Shown: positions 17,489 through 27,087, numbered from the stretch's first letter. The stretch is DNA of 64,000 nucleotides from Devosia sp. Leaf420 (GCF_001425445.1 NZ_LMQU01000001.1:435221-499220), one strand, 5' to 3'. Program-made: numbers and translations. The notes: generated by a model not told the origin, from the letters alone.

Positions 17489-17502
17489 TGGGACCGATCC
17501 CA
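17489..17502 (-). promoter_or_regulatory. LacI-family operator upstream of its own regulator gene
   Basis: TGGGACCGATCCCA differs by one base from the perfect palindrome at 16371-16384, and is 32-45 bases upstream of the regulator start. Flanking G and C extend the arms to GTGGGA/TCCCAC. A half site TGGGAT follows at 17507. Confidence 0.75.
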
Positions 17503-17503
17503 C

Positions 17504-18089
17504 CTATGGGATATCGATTTAAATTTCCTGTCAAGGCAGAGAGATAGAGGTGTGAACAAGGTCGATGACTTTGGGGAAATACCGATGGCTTCGGCTTCAT
17601 CGCCGTGTTTAGTCTCACTTCACACTGGTGTTTTGTTTTTTTATTCCGCGACCAAGGTCGGACCGGCCCTGAAGGTGATGGCTCCTAGGGCCACGCCACC
17701 GGGAGTGCACCGGAAGGCGCATCTCGATTAATTTCGATGATTAGAAAAAACTGCTGTTTCTCAACACGGCGTCTTCATTCGCGAAGTCGTCGCCCTCTTA
17801 TTTTGACCCATCAACTACCTGGAAAATCTGCATAAATTTTCTCTTTTGAAATTCTGCCATACCATTAATTATTCGGGACGTACGTACCTCATGCCCTCTT
17901 GCAGTCGAGGCATTCTGCTCGTAGTCTTCCTCTCGCTGGCTTGGGAGGGCCGGAGCGCAACGTCGCCGCGTTGAGATGACCAATCATCATCGTTCAAGTC
18001 GTCACCCGTAGGGCCCCGCGCCTCATGGGTCCGACTCGTCAGCAGCTTGGCCGCGACCTCCACCAGCATTGAAAACAGGGAGTGAAGAC
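17504..18089. other. Gene-free region upstream of the ChvE-like receptor gene
   Basis: About 590 bases with no convincing gene. The left part holds the lacI promoter; the middle is AT-rich (around 17630-17650 and 17735-17875); the last 200 bases before the receptor are GC-richer and could be a long 5' leader. Small palindromes are seen (ACGTACGT at 17878-17885; GGCCCT/AGGGCC around 17670-17700), but no riboswitch class was recognised. A 27-codon frame at 17891-17974 lacks a ribosome site. Confidence 0.6.
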
Positions 18090-19160
18090 ATGAACTTTTT
18101 GAAGTCTCTCGCAGCGACCGTCATGGTCAGCGCGCTTGCGCTGGGTGTGACCGCCGCCTCTGCGCAGGACAAGGGCACGATCGGTATCGCCATGCCGGAG
18201 CAGACGACGCTCCGCTGGAACTCGGACGGCGCCGAACTGAAGGCCGCGCTCGAAGCCAAGGGCTATACCGTCGACCTGCAATATGCCGGTGACGATATCC
18301 CCAACCAGCTCGCCCAGATCGAAAACATGATCACCAAGGGCTCCAAGGCCCTGATCATCGCGGCGCTCGACGGCACGACGCTCAGCGCTGCGCTCGAACA
18401 GGCTGGCGCTGCCGGCATCAAGGTCATCGCCTATGACCGCCTGATCCGCGACACGCCAAATGTCGACTACTACACCACTTTCGACAATTTCCAGGTCGGC
18501 GTGCTCCAGGCCAATTCGATCCTCAAGGGTCTCGGCTATCCGGAAAAGAAGGGTCCGTTCAATATCGAACTGTTCGGCGGTTCGCCGGACGATAACAACG
18601 CCTTCTTCTTCTACGATGGCGCCATGAGCGTGCTGCAGCCCCTGGTCGACAAGGGTGACCTGGTCATCAAGTCGGGCCAGAAGGGCATGGATCAGGTTGG
18701 TACGCTCCGTTGGGACGGTGCCACCGCACAGGCTCGCATGGATAACCTTCTTTCGGCCTACTATTCGGACGGCAGCCATGTCGACGCCGTTCTCGCACCG
18801 AACGACGGCGTTGCTCGCGGCATTCTCTCCTCGCTCAAGGGCATCGGCTATGGTTCTGCCGACCTCCCCTACCCGATCATTTCGGGCCAGGACGCCGAAG
18901 TCCCCTCGATCAAGGCGATCATTGCCGGCGAACAGTATTCGACCGTCTACAAGGACACCCGTGAACTGGCTCGCGTGACTGCCGACCTCGTCGACAACGT
19001 GCTCAATGGCCAGGAACCGGCTGATCTCGACACCACGACCTACAACAACGGCGTCAAGGTTGTCCCCTCGCTGCTGCTGACCCCGTATGAAGTCGACAAG
19101 ACCAATTACAAGGAACTGGTCGTCGACTCGGGCTACATCAAGGAATCCGATCTCCAGTAA
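18090..19160 (+). CDS. ChvE-like multiple-monosaccharide substrate-binding protein
   Basis: 356 residues, signal peptide about 1-26 (ends ASAQD). The body follows the periplasmic-binding fold of family 4 receptors such as Chv[68 protein letters not shown] and [14 protein letters not shown]. ChvE binds many aldoses and works with GguA/GguB. Neither partner is here: a strong terminator follows and the next gene is on the other strand. The GGGAG site seven bases before ATG 18090 fixes the start. C-ending codons dominate, unlike the G-ending codons in the 1-6.5 kb operon, as expected for a highly expressed gene. Confidence 0.92.
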   Translation: MNFLKSLAATVMVSALALGVTAASAQDKGTIGIAMPEQTTLRWNSDGAELKAALEAKGYTVDLQYAGDDIPNQLAQIENMITKGSKALIIAALDGTTLSAALEQAGAAGIKVIAYDRLIRDTPNVDYYTTFDNFQVGVLQANSILKGLGYPEKKGPFNIELFGGSPDDNNAFFFYDGAMSVLQPLVDKGDLVIKSGQKGMDQVGTLRWDGATAQARMDNLLSAYYSDGSHVDAVLAPNDGVARGILSSLKGIGYGSADLPYPIISGQDAEVPSIKAIIAGEQYSTVYKDTRELARVTADLVDNVLNGQEPADLDTTTYNNGVKVVPSLLLTPYEVDKTNYKELVVDSGYIKESDLQ

Positions 19161-19179
19161 TTTCTGGAATTCGAAATGG

Positions 19180-19207
19180 GGCTCCGCGTGCGCGCGGAGC
19201 CTTTTTT
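19180..19207 (+). terminator. Rho-independent terminator of the ChvE-like gene
   Basis: Perfect 9-bp arms GGCTCCGCG (19180-19188) and CGCGGAGCC (19193-19201), TGCG loop, followed at once by six T (19202-19207). A textbook intrinsic terminator 20 bases after the stop. Confidence 0.92.
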
Positions 19208-19246
19208 GTTTTTGGAGATCGGGTCGTTTTGGCTGGAGCAGCCGGA

Positions 19247-20278
19247 TTAGCGGCTCAAGCGCATCGAGCTTCGGCGCGACACCAGCCGCGGCGTGACGAC
19301 GAAATGTTCCGCCTCTTGCCGTCCCTTGATCCGCTCGATCAGCAAGCGCGCGGACTGCAAGCCCAAGAGCTCACCGGACTGATCGATACTCGACAGACCA
19401 TTCTGTGCGAGATCGCAATACATGGTGTTGTCATAGCCAACGATGCCGACATCGCCCGGAATGGAGAGACCCATTTCGGTCGCGACGCTGATCACTTCGA
19501 GCGCAATGAAATCGGTCCAGCAAAAGATGGCGTCTGGCCGGTTTGGCCCTTCCAGCAAATGGCGCGCAGCGAGCTGCACGTCGCGCAGCGATTGGGATGA
19601 TTGGATGATGTTGATGTTCTTGGCAATTCCAGCCTCGAGCATGGCGCGGCGATAGCCAAGTTCGCGCTCGGCCAGAATGGTCGAAGTGCCGCTGAAAAGG
19701 CTGAGCATGGCGATATTCTTGTAGCCGTTGGCCGCCAAGTGTCGAACCGCCAGCATGGCGCCCTGCTGATCGTTGTTATTGACCGTGTCGAAATGATCCG
19801 CCTGCGGGTCATGGTGTCCGATTGTCACCAAAGGCTTGAGGGCGGCGATCTTATCGTGATTGGCGCGATCCTCGGTCGAGCCAATGAGGATGATGCCATC
19901 CATCTGGCGATCGAGCATGGACTCGACGAGCGCCATTTCGGTGCGCACCGAGTTTTCGCTAATGCCCATCAGCGCACGATATTGCGTGCGCTCAAGGGCC
20001 TGGTTCACGCCCACCATGATATCGGCAAAGAACGGGTTGCGCAGATCGGGGATGATGAGCCCTAGCGTATAGGTCTGGCCGCGCATGCCTCGTGCGGCTG
20101 CGAGCGGCCGATAGCCCAGCCGATCCATCGAGACGCGCACCTTGGCGCGGAGAGTATCGGACACACCATAAGCATCGCGGAGCACCTTAGAGACGGCAGC
20201 TACGGAAACGCCGGCATCCTCAGCCACTTCGCGAATGGTGACGCGGCCCGTTTTTCGATCGCCATCGCTCGTTTTCAT
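19247..20278 (-). CDS. LacI-family transcriptional regulator divergent from the rhamnosidase operon
   Basis: 343 residues. A helix-turn-helix (VTIREVAEDAGVSVAAVSKVLRDAYGVS, from residue 13), hinge, then a sensor domain with LGLIIPDLRNPFFADIMVGVNQALE and VGIVGYDNTMYCDLAQNGLSSIDQ. It lies head to head with an alpha-L-rhamnosidase and sugar importer, and tandem operator-like repeats lie in the shared 168-bp promoter region. It is therefore the likely repressor of rhamnoside use, induced by rhamnose or a rhamnoside. The effector is inferred from context only. Confidence 0.9.
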   Translation of the reverse strand: MKTSDGDRKTGRVTIREVAEDAGVSVAAVSKVLRDAYGVSDTLRAKVRVSMDRLGYRPLAAARGMRGQTYTLGLIIPDLRNPFFADIMVGVNQALERTQYRALMGISENSVRTEMALVESMLDRQMDGIILIGSTEDRANHDKIAALKPLVTIGHHDPQADHFDTVNNNDQQGAMLAVRHLAANGYKNIAMLSLFSGTSTILAERELGYRRAMLEAGIAKNINIIQSSQSLRDVQLAARHLLEGPNRPDAIFCWTDFIALEVISVATEMGLSIPGDVGIVGYDNTMYCDLAQNGLSSIDQSGELLGLQSARLLIERIKGRQEAEHFVVTPRLVSRRSSMRLSR

Positions 20279-20381
20279 CGTGCTGTGACCCTTGGTTTTC
20301 GCCGCAACAGGATGATCTTCAGGCGCGGAAATCGTCCGCTTACACTATCTGAAAAAAGTGGATTGCCAAAAGATGAAATCT

Positions 20382-20409
20382 GTAGAACGATACACGTAGA
20401 ACATTCTAC
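20382..20409 (+). promoter_or_regulatory. Tandem LacI-type operator sites, rhamnosidase promoter
   Basis: Two adjacent 14-bp units: GTAGAACGATACAC (20382-20395, imperfect dyad with central CG) and GTAGAACATTCTAC (20396-20409, perfect 6-bp arms). They begin with the same GTAGAAC and repeat with 14-bp spacing, 38-65 bases upstream of the rhamnosidase start codon and between two divergent genes. Confidence 0.65.
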
Positions 20410-20446
20410 AAGACCGCAGAGGCGGCAGATATATGGGAGGACAGGC

Positions 20447-22828
20447 GTGAACCACGCATCGGCACTTCGTACCCAGGATTCCGCACCGTTTAGCCGGGTG
20501 TGGACCGCTGACATGATCCGCCCCCTCGCCGATCAGGGACAAGGAACGCCTGCCAGTTTTGTAGCCAAGACTTTCTCGATCGATCAGGTTGGTGGCGGCG
20601 AGGTTTTGCATATCAGCGCTCTTGGCCTCTATCGTGCATTCATCAATGGGCAGCGCGTGGGCGACGATCTGCTGACGCCAGGTTGGACCGTCTATGACAA
20701 GCGGCTGTCATTCCAGAGTTACGAGGTCAGCGACCTCTTGAAGTCAGGTGAAAACCGGATCGAGATCTGGCTCGCGGACGGCTGGCTGCGCTCGCAGATG
20801 ATGTGGGGCGAAGCGCCGCTGTTCGATACCTGGGGCAAGCATATCGCTGCGATTGCCGAGCTGGTGGCGACGCCCGGCGATGACGCGCCTCTGCTTGTTA
20901 CCGACAGCACCTGGGAAAGCGGTGAGCTACCGATCCGCAAGTCCGGCATTTATTTCGGCGAAATCTTTGATGCGCGCGTCACCCCGAAGGTGACGGCAGG
21001 AACCGAAGTGTTGGCGTTCGATACGGCGGTATTGATCCCGCATGAGACGACGCCCGTGCGGATGCTTGAGCCGCTCAAAGTGCAGACATCGTGGACCGAT
21101 GCCGAAGGGCGGACGGTTTTTGATTTTGGCCAGAATGCGGGCGGTAACGTCGCCTTGACCGTTAAGGGTGAGGCAGGCGCCAAGGTCAGTGTAGAGCATG
21201 GCGAAGTGCTGGATAAGGACAAGCAGTTTTATAACGGCAATTACCGCACGGCGGCGGCGCGGCTCGAATACATCCTCGCAGGTACGGGCGAAGAACATTA
21301 CCGTCCGGTCTTTACCTTCCAGGGCTATCGCTATGTCAGGGTGACAATCGATGGCGCAGCTAAAGTGCTCGACATCGTCTCCGAGCCGATCAGCTCGGTG
21401 ACCGAGATAAGGGCCAGTTTTTCATCGGCCAATCCGCTGGTCGACCGGTTGTTCCTCAACACGGTCTGGTCGCAGCGCGCCAACTTTATAGAAGTGCCGA
21501 CGGACTGTCCGCAGCGCGACGAGCGGCTCGGCTGGACAGGCGATGCGCAGGTTTTTGCGGGGACCGCGGCCTATCTTGGCGACGTGCACAGCTTCTTCCA
21601 AAAATGGACGCGCGATCTGATGGCGGATCAGCGCGAGGATGGGGCAGTGCCGCACGTCTGCCCTGATCCGACGCGCATGCAGCCGGAGCATTATCCGGGC
21701 TTTTATGGCTCCACCGGCTGGGGTGACGCGATCTACCAGATCCCTTGGCAGATGTATCTCCACTATGGCGATACGGCGCTGTTGCGCGAAGCCTTGCCCA
21801 ATATGGTCAAGTGGGTCGACTTTGTCTGGTCGATCAGCGACGGTCCGATCGTTTCGCCGCCGCGCGAATGGGGCGCGCGGGGTTTCTCGTTTGGCGATTG
21901 GCTTCAGCCCAAGGGGCCGAGCGCCAAGCCGCTGCCGACCATTGGCGACGATGCTGCGGCGACGATTTATCTTCATATCGCGGCCAGACGCGTTGCAGAA
22001 ATCGCCAGGATTGTTGGCGACACCGAAATCGCAACGCGTCTCGACGCCATGGCCGAGGCGGTCAAGACGGCTTTTGCCGGCGAGTTCATCACGGCTTCTG
22101 GCCGTCTCGCCTATGACGACCAGACATCTTATGCCCTCGCGATCGTCCATGACCTGATCCCGGCGGACAAGTTTGAGGCAGCCAAAGGCTATTTCAAAAA
22201 CACGATCGATCGCGCGGCGCGGCGGATCGGCACGGGCTTTATCGGCACACCAGCTCTGTTGCCGGCCCTGATCAAAATCGGCGAATGGGGTTTGGCCAGC
22301 GAAGTCTTCCTGCAGGAAGAGGTGCCGGGCTGGCTCTATCAGGTCAAGATGGGCGCAACGACGATCTGGGAGCGCTGGGACGCGATCCAGCCCGATGGCT
22401 CGATCTACAATCCGCAGATGAATTCCTACAATCACTATGCCTATGGCGCCGTGTGCCAATGGCTGCTCGAGGGCGTTGCAGGCTTCCGTCCCGACGAGAA
22501 GGATCCGGCCTTCAAGACGATCATCTTCGAACCGATCATCCTGCCCCAGCTCTCGCCGGTGAAGGCTGATCACGATAGCCCTGCGGGCAAGATTACGGCC
22601 GCGTGGACGATCGAAGGCGAGGCCGTGCGCTACGACATCGAGGTGCCGGCACAAAGCCGCGGCGTGCTGCGTCTGGCCTCGGTCTATCGCGATGCGACGC
22701 TCGATGGCCAAGCCGTCGGCCACGCGGACATCGCGCTGAACCCCGGCAAACATACAATCACGTTCAATTACACCGCACCCAAAGCCGCCAAGCTCGAAAA
22801 GTCGCGGGTAAACGCCAACACGCCCTAA
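20447..22828 (+). CDS. Alpha-L-rhamnosidase (GH78 type)
   Basis: 793 residues from a GTG start with GGGAGG seven bases upstream. N-terminal beta domains (sugar-binding-like; LYRAFINGQRVGDDLLTPGWTVYDKR) precede a catalytic (alpha/alpha)6 barrel with the family signature TDCPQRDERLGWTGDAQ near residues 351-367, which includes the acidic catalytic residues. It removes terminal L-rhamnose from glycosides. No signal peptide is visible, so it acts in the cytosol on imported rhamnosides. It is the first gene of an operon with a CUT1 importer, fitting import-then-hydrolysis of short rhamnosides. Confidence 0.92.
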   Translation: MNHASALRTQDSAPFSRVWTADMIRPLADQGQGTPASFVAKTFSIDQVGGGEVLHISALGLYRAFINGQRVGDDLLTPGWTVYDKRLSFQSYEVSDLLKSGENRIEIWLADGWLRSQMMWGEAPLFDTWGKHIAAIAELVATPGDDAPLLVTDSTWESGELPIRKSGIYFGEIFDARVTPKVTAGTEVLAFDTAVLIPHETTPVRMLEPLKVQTSWTDAEGRTVFDFGQNAGGNVALTVKGEAGAKVSVEHGEVLDKDKQFYNGNYRTAAARLEYILAGTGEEHYRPVFTFQGYRYVRVTIDGAAKVLDIVSEPISSVTEIRASFSSANPLVDRLFLNTVWSQRANFIEVPTDCPQRDERLGWTGDAQVFAGTAAYLGDVHSFFQKWTRDLMADQREDGAVPHVCPDPTRMQPEHYPGFYGSTGWGDAIYQIPWQMYLHYGDTALLREALPNMVKWVDFVWSISDGPIVSPPREWGARGFSFGDWLQPKGPSAKPLPTIGDDAAATIYLHIAARRVAEIARIVGDTEIATRLDAMAEAVKTAFAGEFITASGRLAYDDQTSYALAIVHDLIPADKFEAAKGYFKNTIDRAARRIGTGFIGTPALLPALIKIGEWGLASEVFLQEEVPGWLYQVKMGATTIWERWDAIQPDGSIYNPQMNSYNHYAYGAVCQWLLEGVAGFRPDEKDPAFKTIIFEPIILPQLSPVKADHDSPAGKITAAWTIEGEAVRYDIEVPAQSRGVLRLASVYRDATLDGQAVGHADIALNPGKHTITFNYTAPKAAKLEKSRVNANTP

Positions 22829-22886
22829 GGCTGTTTCGGCACATTCAACCGGGCCTCAAAAACAGGCCTATCAGGGAGGTAGACGC

Positions 22887-24176
22887 ATGACCAAGACCAA
22901 ATTATTCGCGCTGATGGGCGCCAGCACGATCGGCCTGCTGATGACGGCCAATGCCGTCAACGCGCAGCAATCGGGCAATCTGTCATTTTTGATCGACAAT
23001 GGCCCGCAATCGGTTGCCGTCGCCGAAGCCTGGGTGGCTGCCTATACGGAGAAGAATCCTGATGCCACCATCGACATCGAAGTGCGCCCCGGCGGCGGCG
23101 AAGGCGACAATATCGTCAAGACGCGCCTTGCGACCGGCGCAATGTCCGATGTGTTCTTCTACAACTCGGGCTCGCTGTTCCAGGCGATCAATCCGGTGCA
23201 GAACCTCCTGCCGCTGACCAATGAGCCATTCCAGGCCAATGTGCAGGACAGTTTCAAATCGGTGGTTTCGGCCGGCGGCGAAGTCTATGGCGCGCCATTT
23301 GCGCCAGCAATGGGCGGCGGCATTTTCTACAACAAGCCGATCTATGAAGAACTGGGCCTTGAAATTCCCAAGACCTGGGACGAGTTCATGGCCAATAACG
23401 AAAAGATCAAGGCGGCGGGCAAGACGGCCGTGATCCAGACCTATGGGGACACCTGGAGCAGCCAGCTTTTCGTTCTCGCCGATTTCTACAATGTGCTGAC
23501 CGAAGTGCCAGATTTCGCCGAGAAGTACACCGCGGGCGAAGCCAAATTCGCAACGACTCCGGCCGCTCTCCGTGGCTTCGAGAAACTGCAGGAAACGCAC
23601 GACGCCGGCTTCTTCAATGCCGATTTCGGCGCGGCGACCTATCCCGATGGCCTGCGTATGGTCGCAACGGGTGAAGGCGCGCACTATCCCATGCTGACAT
23701 TCGGGATCGGCGCCATTGCCGAGACCGTTCCTGACCATATCCAGGACGTCGGCTTCTTCGCCCAGCCCGGCGACAGCGCCGAGACCAATGGTCTCACGAC
23801 CTGGATGCCTGACTCGATCTATGTCGCCAAAAGCACGGCCAACCCTGACCTTGCCAAGGACTTCGTCGCTTTCGTCGCTTCGCCCGAAGGCTGCGATGTT
23901 CGCAACGAAGCAGTCGGCGCCACCGGTCCCTATATGATCGCCGGCTGTGAGCTTCCTGCCGACGTGCCGCCCGCCGTTGCCGACATGCTGCCCTACTTCC
24001 AAGAGGGCGGCCACAATGGCCCGGCGCTCGAATTCCTCTCGCCGATCAAGGGCCCTGCTCTCGAGCAGATCACCGTCGAAGTCGGCTCGGGCATTCGTCC
24101 GGCAGCGGAAGGCGCCGCACTTTACGACGAAGACGTGCGCAAGCAGGCCCAGCAGCTTGGTCTTGCCGGCTGGTAA
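22887..24176 (+). CDS. CUT1-type sugar ABC transporter substrate-binding protein
   Basis: 429 residues, signal peptide about 1-26 (ends NAVNAQQ). Family-1 SBP features: IDIEVRPGGGEGDNIVKTRLATGAMSDVFFYNSGS, a GGGIFYNKPIYEELGLEIPKTWDEF segment and LPYFQEGGHNGPALEFL near the C terminus. It would bind a rhamnose-containing oligosaccharide in the periplasm, judging from the rhamnosidase gene 58 bases upstream. GGGAGG precedes the ATG. A stable hairpin after the stop separates it from the permease genes. Confidence 0.92.
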   Translation: MTKTKLFALMGASTIGLLMTANAVNAQQSGNLSFLIDNGPQSVAVAEAWVAAYTEKNPDATIDIEVRPGGGEGDNIVKTRLATGAMSDVFFYNSGSLFQAINPVQNLLPLTNEPFQANVQDSFKSVVSAGGEVYGAPFAPAMGGGIFYNKPIYEELGLEIPKTWDEFMANNEKIKAAGKTAVIQTYGDTWSSQLFVLADFYNVLTEVPDFAEKYTAGEAKFATTPAALRGFEKLQETHDAGFFNADFGAATYPDGLRMVATGEGAHYPMLTFGIGAIAETVPDHIQDVGFFAQPGDSAETNGLTTWMPDSIYVAKSTANPDLAKDFVAFVASPEGCDVRNEAVGATGPYMIAGCELPADVPPAVADMLPYFQEGGHNGPALEFLSPIKGPALEQITVEVGSGIRPAAEGAALYDEDVRKQAQQLGLAGW

Positions 24177-24192
24177 TCGTTTCTGACTTGCC

Positions 24193-24226
24193 GCGGCTCC
24201 GGAAGGCGAAAACCTTTCGGAGCCGC
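24193..24226 (+). terminator. Attenuator-like hairpin between receptor and permease genes (sugar importer)
   Basis: Arms GCGGCTCCGGAAGG (24193-24206) and CCTTTCGGAGCCGC (24213-24226) pair with one mismatch around a 6-base loop. It lies 17 bases after the receptor stop with no T-run, so it likely lets part of transcription through while stabilising the receptor message. Confidence 0.65.
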
Positions 24227-24245
24227 GAGGCATTGCGAGGTTTCC

Positions 24246-25136
24246 ATGACAGCATCGGCTGTTGCCACGCTCAAGACGCAGCGTCGGCCTCTTTATCCCG
24301 GCTGGTTCTACGCGCCGGCGGCAGTGGTCTATTCCGTGCTGTTCCTGGCGCCGACCTTTGCGTCGCTCTATTTCAGCCTGACGCGCTGGACGCTTTTTGA
24401 CGCGACCTTTATCGGTTTCGACAATTTCGCGCAGTTCTTCCGCGAGCCATTTCTTATCCAGGGGCTCGTCAACACTGTCATCTATGCCGTGATCACCTCG
24501 GGCCTCAAAGTAGTGATCGGCATGCTGCTCGCGGTGATGCTGACCAGCCAGATCATGGCGCGGGGCTATCTGCGTTCGGTGATCTTCTTTCCGGTGCTGG
24601 TCTCGACCATTGGCGTCGGCATGACCTTTACGGTCTTGATGCACCCGACCATGGGCATGATCAACCAGACCCTTGCCATGATCGGCATCAAGGGACCGGG
24701 CTGGCTCGTCGATCCAAAGCTCGCGCTGTTCTCCGTCGCGCTTGTCGATGTGTGGAAGGGTGTTGGCCTAGCGACAGTCATCTATATCGCCGGCCTCGTT
24801 GCCATTCCGAAGGACTATTACGAGGCGGCGCGGATCGATGGCGCGACCAAATTACAGAACTTTTTCTATGTGACGCTGCCGCTCAGCCGTCCGGCAACCG
24901 CGACAGTCATTACGCTCTCCTTCATCGGCGGGCTGCGCACCTTCGATCTCATCTGGGCCATGACCAAGGGCGGTCCCGGCTTTGCCTCGGACACGGTAGC
25001 CTCCGTGATCTACAAGCAATATCAGGCCGGGTTTTACGGGCTTTCGACCGCGGGCAATGTGGTGCTTTTCATCCTTATCGCGGTGCTGGTCGTGCCGCTG
25101 ACCATGGTCCTCAATCGCAAGCAGGGTCACGAATGA
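24246..25136 (+). CDS. CUT1-type sugar ABC transporter permease (MalF-like)
   Basis: 296 residues with six predicted spans. The N-terminal YPGWFYAPAAVVYSVLFLAPTFASLYFSLTRW is typical of MalF/UgpA permeases, and an EAA loop is visible as YYEAARIDGATKLQNFFYVTLPLSRP. It forms the pore with the next gene, whose ATG overlaps its stop (ATGA at 25133-25136). Confidence 0.92.
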   Translation: MTASAVATLKTQRRPLYPGWFYAPAAVVYSVLFLAPTFASLYFSLTRWTLFDATFIGFDNFAQFFREPFLIQGLVNTVIYAVITSGLKVVIGMLLAVMLTSQIMARGYLRSVIFFPVLVSTIGVGMTFTVLMHPTMGMINQTLAMIGIKGPGWLVDPKLALFSVALVDVWKGVGLATVIYIAGLVAIPKDYYEAARIDGATKLQNFFYVTLPLSRPATATVITLSFIGGLRTFDLIWAMTKGGPGFASDTVASVIYKQYQAGFYGLSTAGNVVLFILIAVLVVPLTMVLNRKQGHE

Positions 25137-25963
25137 AGACGTCGCGCGCTTCTCTTTTTGGCGGTTTTGCCGCCATCGCGGCCACGTTCGTGGTCTTCGT
25201 CATCCCGTTCCTGTTCATCATCCTGATGGCCTTCAAGGACAAACAGCAGTCTGCCCTGCGCGACTTCTCCTGGCCCAACGGCTTTCACCTCTTTGAAAAC
25301 GTCTATGAGGTGGTCAAGACCCGCAACTGGATGATGATCACGGCCTTCATCAACTCGACGCTGATCACCGTCATCAGCGTCACTCTGCTGATTGTTCTTG
25401 CAGCCATGGTCGGGTTCGTCCTCGCGCGCCGCAAGACGCGCTGGAATGGGTTGATCGAATTTCTAATCCTAGCGGGCCTCATGATCCCGCCGGCCGTGGT
25501 TCCAACGATCTGGTTGCTGCAAGGCCTAAAACTGTTCGGCACGCTCCATGGCATGATCCTGATCCAGGTGGCCTATAACCTGCCCTTCTCGATCATTCTC
25601 TATCGCGCCTTTATCGCCACCATTCCGCGCGAACTCGACGAAGCAGCGGTGATCGATGGCGCGCGTCCGCTCGATGTGTTCTTCCGCATCATCCTGCCTT
25701 TGCTCTGGCCGGTGACGGTGACCAATATCGTCGTGCAGTCGGTTGGTATTTTCAACGATTTCACCAACCCGCTCTATTATCTGCCGGGCAATCAGAATGC
25801 GACGGTGCAGCTGACGCTCTATAATTTCCAGAGCCAGTTCAGCACCGCCTACAACCTCCTTTTCACCAATATCCTGCTCATCACCATCCCGCCGCTCATC
25901 GTCTTCATGTTCTTCAACCGGCAGATCGTTGCCGGCATGACGGCCGGCGCGGTCAAGGGCTGA
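25133..25963 (+). CDS. CUT1-type sugar ABC transporter permease (MalG-like)
   Basis: 276 residues: first span near 9-31 followed by LMAFKDKQQ, then [26 protein letters not shown] and the EAA loop [27 protein letters not shown]. The ATG at 25133 overlaps the previous stop by four bases, the usual coupling of MalF/MalG pairs; longer in-frame starts would lie inside the previous gene. The C terminus ends with [14 protein letters not shown], normal for this family. Confidence 0.92.
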   Translation: MKTSRASLFGGFAAIAATFVVFVIPFLFIILMAFKDKQQSALRDFSWPNGFHLFENVYEVVKTRNWMMITAFINSTLITVISVTLLIVLAAMVGFVLARRKTRWNGLIEFLILAGLMIPPAVVPTIWLLQGLKLFGTLHGMILIQVAYNLPFSIILYRAFIATIPRELDEAAVIDGARPLDVFFRIILPLLWPVTVTNIVVQSVGIFNDFTNPLYYLPGNQNATVQLTLYNFQSQFSTAYNLLFTNILLITIPPLIVFMFFNRQIVAGMTAGAVKG

Positions 25964-26007
25964 CCCATGCGCATCTCAACGACATTTTTACGCGAGGAAC
26001 TCTGACC

Positions 26008-27087
26008 ATGGCCGGTTTGGAACTCAAAAATATCCAGAAGACCTATGGCCAGGTCGAGGTCATCAAGGGCGTCAATCTCAAGGTTGAGGACGGGGAATTC
26101 GTCGTCTTCGTTGGCCCCTCGGGCTGTGGCAAGTCCACGCTTCTCCGCATGATTGCGGGGCTCGAGGACATTACCGGGGGTGAACTCTACATAGGGGACA
26201 AGCTCTGCAATGATGTCGAGCCGCGCGACCGATCCATCGCCATGGTGTTCCAGTCTTATGCGCTCTATCCGCACATGACGGTCTACGACAATGTCGGCTT
26301 TGGTCTCAAACTGGCGAAGACGCCGAAGGATGTGCGCGACCAGAAGATCCGCGAAGCGGCACGCATTCTCAAGATGGAGCACCTGCTCGATCGCAAGCCT
26401 GGCCAGCTTTCGGGCGGTCAACGCCAGCGCGTCGCTATCGGCCGCGCCATCGTGCGTCAGCCTGAAGTTTTTCTCTTCGACGAGCCGTTGTCTAATCTCG
26501 ACGCCGCGCTGCGCGTCGATACGCGAATGGAAATTGCCAAGCTCCATGCCGATCTTGGCGCTACGATGATCTACGTGACCCACGACCAAGTCGAGGCCAT
26601 GACGCTGGCCGACAAGATCGTCGTGCTCGATGCCGGCGTCGTCCAACAAGTGGGCTCTCCGATCGAGCTCTACCAGCGGCCGGCCAACCTCTTTGTCGCT
26701 GGCTTCATCGGTTCGCCGAAGATGAATTTTGCGCCGGTCAAAGTCGATGCCATAGATGCCGATGGCGTAACGGTATCAGGCCAGGATGTGATCAATCTGC
26801 GGCTGCCGATCCGAACCAGCGGCGTCAATGTGGGCGATGCGCTCACCCTTGGTGTGCGGCCGCATGATCTTGCGATCGCCGCATCCGGGACGATCATCGG
26901 ACGCGTGACGCTAACCGAGCGGCTCGGCAATGAGACCATCGTCAATGTCGAACTGCCCTCGGGCGCGTCATGGCTGGCGGTGCTCGCGGGCGACCATATT
27001 CTCAACCGCGGCGAGAGCCTGAGTTTTCATGCGGAGACGTCGAAGGCGGTCGTCTTCGACAAGAACGGTCAGTCGCTCGTTTCTTGA
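26008..27087 (+). CDS. CUT1-type sugar ABC transporter ATP-binding protein (UgpC/MsmK-like)
   Basis: 359 residues: Walker [10 protein letters not shown], signature LSGGQRQRV, Walker [14 protein letters not shown], switch His in [15 protein letters not shown], and a C-terminal regulatory TOBE-type domain from about residue 240. It drives the MalF/MalG-like pair encoded just upstream. ATPases of this class can be shared between several sugar importers in one cell. It closes the rhamnosidase-importer operon, with a PRC-barrel gene 83 bases further on. Confidence 0.92.
   Translation: MAGLELKNIQKTYGQVEVIKGVNLKVEDGEFVVFVGPSGCGKSTLLRMIAGLEDITGGELYIGDKLCNDVEPRDRSIAMVFQSYALYPHMTVYDNVGFGLKLAKTPKDVRDQKIREAARILKMEHLLDRKPGQLSGGQRQRVAIGRAIVRQPEVFLFDEPLSNLDAALRVDTRMEIAKLHADLGATMIYVTHDQVEAMTLADKIVVLDAGVVQQVGSPIELYQRPANLFVAGFIGSPKMNFAPVKVDAIDADGVTVSGQDVINLRLPIRTSGVNVGDALTLGVRPHDLAIAASGTIIGRVTLTERLGNETIVNVELPSGASWLAVLAGDHILNRGESLSFHAETSKAVVFDKNGQSLVS

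Noticed and set aside
17630..17731. Possible riboswitch or gene remnant (GATGGCTCCTA stretch, frame ending at 17731)
   Set aside because: A GGCCCT/AGGGCC stem is present, but it does not match any riboswitch consensus I know and the frame has no start or domain.
17891..17974. 27-codon hydrophobic leader-like ORF upstream of the ChvE-like gene
   Set aside because: There is no ribosome site before the ATG and no run of codons suggesting attenuation.
20345..20611. Minus-strand frame across the divergent promoter
   Set aside because: It overlaps the operator sites and the rhamnosidase start, and has no plausible product.
22983..24644. 553-codon minus-strand open frame
   Set aside because: It is antisense to the sugar receptor and the first permease, whose family motifs and signal peptide are clear; high GC leaves long shadow frames.
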